Assembly: GCA_021798195.1 (NCBI GenBank) | Contig: JAJZYH010000014.1 | Coordinates: forward strand, 1-42,034 | Length of the DNA stretch: 42,034 bases | Source of the DNA: Thermoplasmata archaeon | GTDB lineage: Archaea > Thermoplasmatota > Thermoplasmata > Lutacidiplasmatales > UBA184 | Reading direction: 5' to 3' | In this document: piece after piece, positions 32,248-39,025 of the stretch | Position numbering within the stretch: position 1 is the first letter of the stretch | Layout of the letters: the number at the start of each line of letters is the position of its first letter | Program-made: the position numbers and the translations under genes | The notes under the pieces: model-generated | Seen by the model: only the letters and a program-made list of their open reading frames with translations | Database searches by the model: none | What the model was told of the DNA's origin: nothing

Positions 32248-32258
32248 GGATTTATCCG
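32248..32258 (+). promoter_or_regulatory. TATA box for the methyltransferase gene
   Basis: GGATTTATCCG is centred 27 bases before ATG 32281 and starts 20 bases after the tRNA. It implies a separate, leaderless transcript. Confidence 0.55.
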
Positions 32259-32280
32259 CCGCGCGGAATGAAGGCTCTCC

Positions 32281-33189
32281 ATGTTCCCCGGGGAGACTCG
32301 GGCCCGGATGCGCCGAGCCGGACGTCGGGAGGTCCGTCGGGAATGGGAACGGCTCCAGGGGAACCCCTATCGCCGGTTGTTGTTCGCTCTCCGGGCGAAG
32401 TATCTCCGGGAGGCCATCACGGCTACGCCCCTCGTGAACCGGACCTTCCTGGAGCTGGGGCCGGGCCCGGGCCGGTTCACCGGCGTGCTCGGAGAACAAA
32501 CCCGGACCCTGTTGCTCGTGGACCTCTCTCCCAAGATGCTGGGGGAGGCACGTCGGAGGATCGCCCCCGGCTCCCCCGCCGTGGTGCACGCCATCGTTGC
32601 CGACGCCGCCCGCCTGCCCGTCCGGTCGGGCCGCGTCGGCGCGGCCGTGGCGTTGGGGAACCTCGTGGGATTCGTCGAGGAAGAACTGGATTGGGTCCTG
32701 GGGGAGATGACCCGCGTCCTCGCCCCGGGGGGTCTCCTGGTGGTGGAGGCCGTCGACGGGGCCGTTGCGGGACCCCGGTGGGTGAGCCCCCCCTCTCCGA
32801 GCCGCCTTCGGGAAGCGCTTTCCCTTCCCACGCTGGAAGGGTCCATGAAGCGCCTCCTCTGCGAGGGGTGGACGGAGGCGCCTTCCCCCTCCGCGAACGG
32901 GCGTTCCCCCCACCATTTTCCCGCCACGGAGCTCCGGCGAAGATTTCTCCAGCTGGGACTCCAGGTGACCGCGCCCAGATGGGTGGCTCCGCTCACCGGA
33001 TCTCTCCCGGACCTGGTGAACGAAGTGGGGAGGGATCCGGTCCTGTTCCAGCGGATGCTCGCTTTGGAGGAGACCGCGGGAAGGGATCCCGGTTCGTCGC
33101 GCTCCCGGGGGCCGTACCTTTTGACGGCGATCTCCCGCGCATCGGGCGGGACATCCGACGGGCCCTCCCGGGGAGGGCATCGCACATGA
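32281..33189 (+). CDS. Class I SAM-dependent methyltransferase
   Basis: A 302-residue protein. The first 50 residues are basic and helical, then a Rossmann-type methyltransferase fold follows: motif I LELGPGPGRFTGVL (about 57-70), acidic loop LLVDLSPKMLGEAR, DAARLP with following hydrophobic strand, and LAPGGLLVVEAV. The last 120 residues hold strands and helices typical of methyltransferase type 11 proteins. The substrate cannot be read from the sequence. It starts at ATG 32281 with a good leaderless TATA and is coupled by ATGA overlap to the AIR-synthase-like gene, so the two may act in one pathway. Confidence 0.87.
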   Translation: MFPGETRARMRRAGRREVRREWERLQGNPYRRLLFALRAKYLREAITATPLVNRTFLELGPGPGRFTGVLGEQTRTLLLVDLSPKMLGEARRRIAPGSPAVVHAIVADAARLPVRSGRVGAAVALGNLVGFVEEELDWVLGEMTRVLAPGGLLVVEAVDGAVAGPRWVSPPSPSRLREALSLPTLEGSMKRLLCEGWTEAPSPSANGRSPHHFPATELRRRFLQLGLQVTAPRWVAPLTGSLPDLVNEVGRDPVLFQRMLALEETAGRDPGSSRSRGPYLLTAISRASGGTSDGPSRGGHRT

Positions 33190-34283
33190 AGGGGGACCCC
33201 ACGGGCCCTCCTCCCAGAGGGGCATCTCGGTCGGGAAGCACGGGAAAGGTGGATCGCTGGCTCCTGACCCGTCTCTTGCGGGAGATCCGGGCTCGTGCGC
33301 CCGTCCCCATGGACCAGCCCCCCGGGGTCGGCGTGGATGTGGGGGGTGTCCGGATCCGGGGCGGGACCCTCCTTGCCACGGTGGATCCCCTCTACGTCAT
33401 GCCGGAAGTGGAATGGGGGGAAGCCACCTGGTTCTCCTTCCATTCCCTGGCGGGAGACATGGCCACGTCCGGGGTCCCCCCTCAGTTCCTGCTGCTGGAT
33501 CTCAATCTCCCGCCCGGGACGAGCGCGAACACCATCCAGGCCATCGTGCGGGGGTTCCGGCGGGCCGCTCATGCCTCCCGGACGACGCTCCTGGGCGGCC
33601 ACACGGGCCGCTATGCTCACTGTTGGTTTCCCATGGTGGGGTCCGGAACGGTCCTCTCCGTGGCGCCGCCCGGAGGCTTCGTCACCACACGGATGGCGAA
33701 ACCGGGTCACCGGATCCTGGGGGTGGGGCCCGTGGGCCTCGAGGCCGCCTGGCTCCTCGCCATCCACCAGGCGGACGCGGTGAAGAGCTGCCTCGGCGCG
33801 GGAAGACGTACGCGCCTCCGGCAAAGGACGCGGGAACTCACGGTGCTCCCCACCGCCCTGGCATCCGCGAAGGTCGGGCTGGGTCCCTCAGGGGTCTCCG
33901 CCATGCACGATGCGTCGGAGGGAGGGGTGCTCGGCGCCGTCTGGGACATCGCCGAGGCGTCCCGCTCCGACGTGGAGCTGGACCTTGCATCGCTCCCCGT
34001 GGAGCCGGACGTGGAAAGGGTCCTGGGCAGGTTCCATTTGGATCCCCTCACCGCCTCATCCCAGGGCGTGCTCCTGGTCTGCGTCCACCCCTCCCGGGTC
34101 CCGATCCTGACGCGGTGGATGTCCCGCCTCGGCCGCAGGACGTTTTCCGTGGGATGGGTGAGGCGACGCTCCGCGGGGAGACCCAGGGTCCGGAGAGGAG
34201 GGGTCCTTGTGGGACCCCCCGGGCCGGATGAGATCGGGCGATGGATCTCCTCGGAGGGGAGTTCCGGGGCGGCCCCCTGTTGA
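33186..34283 (+). CDS. AIR synthase-related protein (HypE/ThiL/PurM superfamily)
   Basis: A 365-residue ATP-binding protein of the PurM-like superfamily. The N-terminal domain has GVDVGGVRIRGGTLLATVD with the aspartate pair expected for metal-ATP binding and SLAGDMATSGVPP, and the C-terminal domain has the signature DASEGGVLGAVWDIAEAS. This is the layout of HypE-like and AIR-synthase-related proteins; ThiL (thiamine-phosphate kinase) belongs to the same superfamily. The gene ends 60 bases before a TPP riboswitch that serves the next operon, so a thiamine link is tempting, but nothing in the sequence proves it. It is coupled to the upstream methyltransferase. Confidence 0.85.
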   Translation: MKGDPTGPPPRGASRSGSTGKVDRWLLTRLLREIRARAPVPMDQPPGVGVDVGGVRIRGGTLLATVDPLYVMPEVEWGEATWFSFHSLAGDMATSGVPPQFLLLDLNLPPGTSANTIQAIVRGFRRAAHASRTTLLGGHTGRYAHCWFPMVGSGTVLSVAPPGGFVTTRMAKPGHRILGVGPVGLEAAWLLAIHQADAVKSCLGAGRRTRLRQRTRELTVLPTALASAKVGLGPSGVSAMHDASEGGVLGAVWDIAEASRSDVELDLASLPVEPDVERVLGRFHLDPLTASSQGVLLVCVHPSRVPILTRWMSRLGRRTFSVGWVRRRSAGRPRVRRGGVLVGPPGPDEIGRWISSEGSSGAAPC

Positions 34284-34314
34284 CCTCTCCCTTTCCGCCG
34301 TATCGCCGTTCGAT

Positions 34315-34327
34315 TTCCTTTTATGCT
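34315..34327 (+). promoter_or_regulatory. TATA-like box upstream of the TPP riboswitch
   Basis: TTCCTTTTATGCT is about 27 bases before the 5' edge of the aptamer (about 34346), so transcription would start at or just before the riboswitch. Confidence 0.5.
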
Positions 34328-34345
34328 CACCCGCCATCTTCCCCG

Positions 34346-34434
34346 CCGCTGGGGGAGCGAACCTTGCTGAGAGGGCAGGAACCACCTGTCGACCCCTTGA
34401 ACCTGCACCGGGTAATGCCGGCGAAGGGAATGCC
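34346..34434 (+). ncRNA. TPP riboswitch (THI element)
   Basis: The conserved TPP aptamer strings are all present in order: GGGGGAGC (34351 on), GCTGAGAGGG (34366 on), ACCCCTTGAACCTG (about 34391-34404, near-consensus for ACCCTTGAACCTGA) and GGGTAATGCCGGCGAAGGGAA (about 34410-34430, split here by the quoting limit into GGGTAATGCCGG and CGAAGGGAA). The variable arm around AGGAACCACCTGTCG is short. The thiamine-type ABC importer directly downstream confirms the identity. The aptamer binds thiamine pyrophosphate and should reduce expression when it is plentiful. The regulatory mechanism in archaea is not settled. Confidence 0.95.
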
Positions 34435-34448
34435 ATGGGTCCAGCGGT

Positions 34449-34460
34449 GTTGATATTCCC
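34449..34460 (+). promoter_or_regulatory. Second TATA-like element between riboswitch and thiB start
   Basis: GTTGATATTCCC lies about 25 bases before ATG 34479. It could be a second promoter that bypasses the riboswitch or just an AT-rich spacer. A low-confidence call. Confidence 0.25.
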
Positions 34461-34478
34461 CCAGTACGGGCGGGGGAA

Positions 34479-35750
34479 ATGGAATCGGCGACGGACCTGA
34501 ATCCTTCAGGTGGATGGCTAGAGACTGGGGCGACTGAGAAGTCCGGGATGTTCCGCGGCGTGCGTCGGCGTCGGAACGCCTGGATCGCGGTGCTCGTCGC
34601 GGGGATCCTCCTCGTGGCGGCCTACGGTACCTACGTGGAGCTCACGTTGGGGAGATGCCCGGGAACCGGCACCAGCTCGGACCACACCCTCGTGGTGGAT
34701 GTCTATCCCAGCTTCATGGGGTCCGGATCGGATCCCGCAGCCGCCCGCGACGCGGTCTTCGGGGCCTTCGCCAACGCGACCGGGAGCCACGTGGTGGTGA
34801 ACAACATCTCCGGGGAGGATGTGGCCACGGCGGTCTCGCAGGCGTCCAGCTGTTCCCGCCCCGACATCGTGATCGGCGTGGATGAGGTGACCACCGAGGC
34901 CCTGGGAACCGAAGGGTTCCTCATCCCGTACGCCCCGCCGGCGCTGTCCCAGGTGAATGCCACTCTGGTCCAGGACTTGAGTCCCCAACATTACGCCACA
35001 CCCTACGAGTTCGGCTACCTGGGCCTGGACTACCTCACCGCGTTCAACAACTCCACATCCGGCCAGTTGGGCCGCTCCGATTTCTTCCAGGCGCTGGTCC
35101 AGAACTCCTCCCTGGCCTCCAACTTCTCATACGAGAACCCCACCCAATCCATCGTGGGCAAGGAGTTCCTGCTCTGGGAGTACGAGTTCTACACTCAGGT
35201 GCTGCACCAGAACTGGACGACCTTCTGGTCGGGGGCCGGCCCTCACCTGGGAACCGCCTTCCCGGACTGGACCGACGGGATCAGCGCGTTCGGGCCCAGC
35301 AACGACGCGAACCTCACGTGCGTCCCCCGCTGCTATCCCATGTTCGTGAGCTACAGCACGGACCCGGCCTACTATGCCACGTACCCTCCCGGCTTTTCCA
35401 TGAACACCACGTTCGCCTGGTACAATGGGAGCGCGTACACCTGGGAAACCATCTATGGCGTGGGCATCGTGAGGGCTCCGGGGGAGAACCTGACCCTCGC
35501 CGAGAAGTTCGTCGATTGGATGCTGGGTCCCCAGGTGCAATCCCTCGTGCCGCTCAACGAGTGGGAGTACCCTGCCAACGGGAGCATTCCCGTGCCACCC
35601 GTCTATCGCGTGAATCCGGCCTCTTCGGACCTCGTGGTGCTCAACGGAAAGACGACCCCTCTCGCCATCTCCCAGGAGCTGACCGGGCTCCTTCTGGAGT
35701 GGCAGAAGCTCATGGCCGCGACCGGATCGGGGAGTTCCGGTGCTGGATAG
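34479..35750 (+). CDS. thiB: Thiamine-type ABC transporter substrate-binding protein
   Basis: A 423-residue secreted binding protein of the ThiB/ABC type-2 periplasmic family. A Lys/Arg-rich segment (RRRRNAW) and hydrophobic helix (about 33-52) are a signal anchor. The mature part begins with strand TLVVDVYPSFMGSGS, as in iron/thiamine-type binding proteins, and contains DIVIGVDEVT. Numerous N-x-S/T sequons indicate an exported, probably glycosylated protein tethered to the membrane. The start is uncertain: ATG 34479 gives a 30-residue hydrophilic N-terminus with a 7-bp hairpin (34495-34511) in the codons; ATG 34548 would start right before the signal helix. The TPP riboswitch 45 bases upstream indicates thiamine or a precursor as ligand. 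Confidence 0.9.
   Translation: MESATDLNPSGGWLETGATEKSGMFRGVRRRRNAWIAVLVAGILLVAAYGTYVELTLGRCPGTGTSSDHTLVVDVYPSFMGSGSDPAAARDAVFGAFANATGSHVVVNNISGEDVATAVSQASSCSRPDIVIGVDEVTTEALGTEGFLIPYAPPALSQVNATLVQDLSPQHYATPYEFGYLGLDYLTAFNNSTSGQLGRSDFFQALVQNSSLASNFSYENPTQSIVGKEFLLWEYEFYTQVLHQNWTTFWSGAGPHLGTAFPDWTDGISAFGPSNDANLTCVPRCYPMFVSYSTDPAYYATYPPGFSMNTTFAWYNGSAYTWETIYGVGIVRAPGENLTLAEKFVDWMLGPQVQSLVPLNEWEYPANGSIPVPPVYRVNPASSDLVVLNGKTTPLAISQELTGLLLEWQKLMAATGSGSSGAG
34495..34511 (+). promoter_or_regulatory. Perfect 7-bp hairpin near the thiB start (possible expression platform)
   Basis: ACCTGAA, loop TCC, TTCAGGT form a perfect stem-loop that starts 60 bases after the aptamer. It lies just downstream of ATG 34479 and 37 bases upstream of ATG 34548. 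It could switch exposure of a start region with ligand binding. That role is inferred. Confidence 0.35.
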
Positions 35751-35760
35751 GATCCCCCCC

Positions 35761-37428
35761 ATGCACGAGAGGCGGCCCTGGGACCGGCTGGTGCCGATCC
35801 TGGCGGCGGCTCCCGCGGCGACCTTCCTCCTGCTATTCGTCCTCCTCCCCGTGGCGGTCCTCGTGATCGCCTCCCTTCTCGCGGCCGGAGGTCCTGCGGG
35901 CTTGGAGACCGGGCTCCTGGGGCCCTCCCTGGGCGCCCAGGTGGCCCGAGGAGCTTTCCGGAACTCCCTGGTGCAAGGTACCGTGAGCTCGCTCTTCGCG
36001 GTCCTCTGGGGATATCCAGCCGGCCTGTTCGTGGGCCGGTGGGCGTTCCCGGGGCGCCGCGCGTTCCTTTCGCTCCTCCTGGTGCCGTTCCTGCTCCCGA
36101 GCCTCGTCATGGTGCTGGGCGTGGAGGAGCTCTTCGGAGCCCAGGGGTGGCTCGGAGTGCCGCTCCCCCCTCTCCAGGTCCTGGGGAGCGGTCTGCCGGG
36201 GATCGTTCTCGTCAACGTGCTCTACAACACCCCCCTCGTGGCCCTCTTCACCGCAAATTCGGTGCGCGGGATCCCCCGGCACATGGAAGAGGCGGCGGCG
36301 GTCCTGGGAGCCCGCCCCCACAGGATCTTCGGGACCGTCTGGGCCAGGCCCTCCCTCCGGGGCGCCGGCATGGGGGCACTCCTCACCTTCCTGTTCTCCT
36401 TCCTGGGCTTCGCCGCACCGCTCATCCTGGGAGGGCCAGCCCAGTATACGGTGGAGGATTGGATCTATGCCCTTTACAAACTGGTGGGCTTCCAGGGACC
36501 CATTCTCGCCTCGGACCTCGCGGTCTGGACCCTGGGGTTCCTCGCAGTCCCGGTGGCCGTCTATGCCTTCCTGTCCCGCGGAGCGCTCCTCTGGAGCCGG
36601 ACGGACGCGAGCGGCTCGGTCCCCCCGTCCCCCCGGGCGCGCACCTGGGGCTGGCGGGCGGGGGCGGCGGCCACGCTCGCCCTGGCCCTCCTGGAGACGG
36701 GGCTCCTTGGCGCCATCCTCCTCGCCTCGGTGCGGAGCACCTCCGGAACCTGGTCCCTTTCCGATTGGTCCGTGCTGCTCTCTCCCCGGGCCACCGGGGC
36801 GGTGGGCATCTCCGTGGGGGCCGCGCTGGGGAACACCTTCCTGTACGCGCTCCTCGTAGCCGGCATCACCGTGGGAATCGCAATCCCCCTGGGGTTGCCG
36901 TCCCTCCGAAGATCCACTGCAGGGGACTGGTTGCGGGGGGCGAGCTTCCTCCCCCTTTTGGTCTCGCCCATCATCCTCGCCCTCGCCGTCTGGACGTTCT
37001 GGGGACCCACCCTGGGGGCGCCCGGAACGCTCTGGACGCTCATCGTGGCGAGCCAGGCGACACTGGCCCTCCCCTTCGTGCTCCAGGCCGTGGGTTCCTC
37101 GTTCCGGGGCCAGCCGCAGACCTACCTGGATGCGGCGAAGACCCTGGGATCGGGCCCCTGGGGGGTCCTGCGGGATGTTGTGGCCCCGCTGGCGCGTCCC
37201 GCCCTGGTCACGTCCGCGCTCTTCGCCCTCGCCCTGAGCTTCGGGGAGTTCGCCGCCACCAACTTCCTCTACATCCCCCAGTATGCCACCCTGGTGGTGA
37301 TGATGTACGGAATGGAAGGCCACCGCCTCTTCCCGGCCGCGGAGGCGCTGGGAGCCCTTCTTGTGCTGGTGACCCTCGCCGCCTTCGGGGCCCTCGTCCA
37401 TGGAGGGGAGGTCTCTGGAACCCGTTGA
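35761..37428 (+). CDS. thiP: Thiamine-type ABC transporter permease (fused two-domain)
   Basis: A 555-residue fused permease, as in bacterial ThiP, with about twelve membrane helices in two homologous halves. Each half has an EAA-type loop that contacts the ATPase: EEAAAVLGARPHRIF (first half) and LDAAKTLGSGPWGVL (second half), each followed by a P-x-L-R-G/A segment. It moves the ligand delivered by the binding protein across the membrane. ATG 35761 is used; GTG 35740, inside the thiB 3' end, would add seven residues. The 3' end overlaps the ATPase gene by 29 bases, so the three importer genes form one operon under the TPP riboswitch. Confidence 0.9.
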   Translation: MHERRPWDRLVPILAAAPAATFLLLFVLLPVAVLVIASLLAAGGPAGLETGLLGPSLGAQVARGAFRNSLVQGTVSSLFAVLWGYPAGLFVGRWAFPGRRAFLSLLLVPFLLPSLVMVLGVEELFGAQGWLGVPLPPLQVLGSGLPGIVLVNVLYNTPLVALFTANSVRGIPRHMEEAAAVLGARPHRIFGTVWARPSLRGAGMGALLTFLFSFLGFAAPLILGGPAQYTVEDWIYALYKLVGFQGPILASDLAVWTLGFLAVPVAVYAFLSRGALLWSRTDASGSVPPSPRARTWGWRAGAAATLALALLETGLLGAILLASVRSTSGTWSLSDWSVLLSPRATGAVGISVGAALGNTFLYALLVAGITVGIAIPLGLPSLRRSTAGDWLRGASFLPLLVSPIILALAVWTFWGPTLGAPGTLWTLIVASQATLALPFVLQAVGSSFRGQPQTYLDAAKTLGSGPWGVLRDVVAPLARPALVTSALFALALSFGEFAATNFLYIPQYATLVVMMYGMEGHRLFPAAEALGALLVLVTLAAFGALVHGGEVSGTR

Positions 37429-38473
37429 CGCGGCCCGGCAGTCGCCGGCTCCCCTCGAGGTGGAGGGGCTCGAATATTCCGTGGGCGACTTCCACATGGG
37501 CCCTCTCTCCTTCCGCCTCGAGGGGGGCCGGATCCTTTCCCTCATGGGCCCCAACGGGGCGGGGAAGACCACGCTGCTCCGGATCCTCGCCGGCCTCGAG
37601 AGGGCCCGGGGCGGCATCATCCGGCTGGGCGGCTCCGACGTCCAGGAACTGCCCCCCCACCGCAGGGAGGTGGGCATGATGTTCCAGGAGCCCAGCTTGT
37701 TCCCCCACATGACCCTCGCCGAGAACATCGCCTATGGGCTCGAGGTCCGGAAGGTCCCTCCCGCCCAGATCGCCCGACGCGTGAACGACCTCATGGATCG
37801 GTTCCGACTGGCGGGGCTCGCGCAGCGCCGGCCGGGAGAGCTTTCCGGCGGCGAGCAGCAGCGGGCCGCGCTGGCCCGGGCCCTGGCGCCCCAGCCACGC
37901 CTGCTCCTCCTCGACGAGCCGCTCTCCTCCATCGACCCCGGATCCCGCCGGAGGTTCCAGGGGGATCTCAAGATCTGGCTCCGGGAGAGCGAGACCACAG
38001 CGGTCTACGTGACCCACGACGTGGACGAGGGTCTGTTCATGGGAGACCGCGTGGCCCTCCTCTTCGGGGGGACCTGGGTCCGGTGCGCGTCCCCCGACGA
38101 GGTCTTTCGGCATCCCCGGAGCGTCCGGGAGGCGAGCTTCCTGGGGTACAATGTGTGGCGGGCTCCGGAGGGATGGCACGCCGCGCTTCCCGCAGAGATG
38201 GAACCGGGCGAACCCGGTGGTCCGGGGGACCTGCGGGGAGTGGTCCGCGCCGTGGGCCAGGGCTCCCCGACGGCCCGCCTCATCGTGGAACTCCTTCCCA
38301 AAGGGACCTCCCCCTTGGAGCACAGCATCATCGAGGTCCATCTCCCGGCAGGAGACCCCCGAGCTCTCCCCAGACCCGGGACCGAAATCCCTCTCAACTG
38401 TCCACGCATCCTCGCGCTTCCCGAGCCCGACGGGAGCATGGCTCCCGGATCGCAGGGGGGCCAATTCTCATGA
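37400..38473 (+). CDS. thiQ: Thiamine-type ABC transporter ATP-binding protein
   Basis: A 357-residue ABC ATPase. Walker A is GPNGAGKTT (about 50-58), the signature is LSGGEQQR, Walker B is LLLLDEP and the H-loop His is in VTHD. After the nucleotide-binding domain (to about residue 235) comes an extension of about 120 residues that should be a TOBE-type regulatory domain; E. coli ThiQ lacks this and is only about 230 residues, so the subunit is closer to iron- or molybdate-type ATPases in length. ATG 37400 is inside the permease 3' end. It powers thiamine or precursor import, inferred from the riboswitch. Confidence 0.92.
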   Translation: MEGRSLEPVDAARQSPAPLEVEGLEYSVGDFHMGPLSFRLEGGRILSLMGPNGAGKTTLLRILAGLERARGGIIRLGGSDVQELPPHRREVGMMFQEPSLFPHMTLAENIAYGLEVRKVPPAQIARRVNDLMDRFRLAGLAQRRPGELSGGEQQRAALARALAPQPRLLLLDEPLSSIDPGSRRRFQGDLKIWLRESETTAVYVTHDVDEGLFMGDRVALLFGGTWVRCASPDEVFRHPRSVREASFLGYNVWRAPEGWHAALPAEMEPGEPGGPGDLRGVVRAVGQGSPTARLIVELLPKGTSPLEHSIIEVHLPAGDPRALPRPGTEIPLNCPRILALPEPDGSMAPGSQGGQFS

Positions 38474-38501
38474 ACCTCCGTGCGTCCGGGTTCTCCGACC
38501 C

Positions 38502-38888
38502 ATGACCGCAGCGGACACCCCTCCCTCCATCCTCGTGGGGGGAAGCGAAGCAGATCGCGCCCTTCTCAAGACCTACCTGGAGAGGAACCGCCTCGCAGTG
38601 GTTGGGCTGGCGGCGACCCTGGAGGAGGCCCATCCCCAGGTGCTATCCCATCCGGAGGCGACGCTGGTGCTCATCCATCCCTCCGATGTGGCCGCCACAG
38701 GATCCTGGGTCCACGAACGCCGCGGGAGCGGTTTCGTGGGCCGCGTGGGGGTCGTCTCCGAACCCCGCCGGATCGCGGAGTATCTGGGGAAGGGCCGTTG
38801 GAACGACTTCGTCCTCAAGGCCCCCGTGGTGGAGGCGGACCTTTGCGGCGCCGTCCGGTCCTCCTCCCGTCTCTCCGACCGGTCCTGA
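38502..38888 (+). CDS. Degenerate receiver-like protein
   Basis: A 128-residue protein with the length and strand/helix order of a receiver domain (ILVGGSEADRALLKTYLE at the start, a middle TLVLIHPSDV strand, FVLKAPV near the end), but with the phosphorylation site lost: H59 is where the phosphoacceptor Asp should be, and the acidic pair is replaced by G-S-E. The conserved Lys (K106 in VLKAP) is kept. It therefore resembles a pseudo-receiver that signals by binding, not phosphotransfer. It starts 29 bases after the ATPase gene on the same strand, and the coiled-coil KaiC-like gene follows 137 bases on. Function unknown. Confidence 0.65.
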   Translation: MTAADTPPSILVGGSEADRALLKTYLERNRLAVVGLAATLEEAHPQVLSHPEATLVLIHPSDVAATGSWVHERRGSGFVGRVGVVSEPRRIAEYLGKGRWNDFVLKAPVVEADLCGAVRSSSRLSDRS

Positions 38889-38962
38889 ACCACCCTCGGA
38901 TCTGGTCCCCGGGGGGATCCCTCCCCTCCCGGGCCCCTGGCCCCCGGGTTCCTCACCGACCC

Positions 38963-38998
38963 CTACATTAATGAGCCGGGAGGTCGCAACTATTCTCC
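38963..38998 (+). promoter_or_regulatory. Two TATA-like elements before the coiled-coil KaiC-like gene
   Basis: CTACATTAATGAG (38963-38975) and CAACTATTCTC (38988-38998) both precede ATG 39026. The second, about 33 bases from the ATG, is closer to leaderless spacing; the first would leave a leader of about 35 bases. I cannot choose between them. Confidence 0.45.
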
Positions 38999-39025
38999 CG
39001 TTGTCCCGACGGGGGCTTCCGTTCC

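Noticed and set aside
34495-34511. Hairpin considered as an intrinsic terminator
   Set aside because: It is not followed by a T run and lies at or within the thiB coding region, so it was kept only as a possible expression platform.
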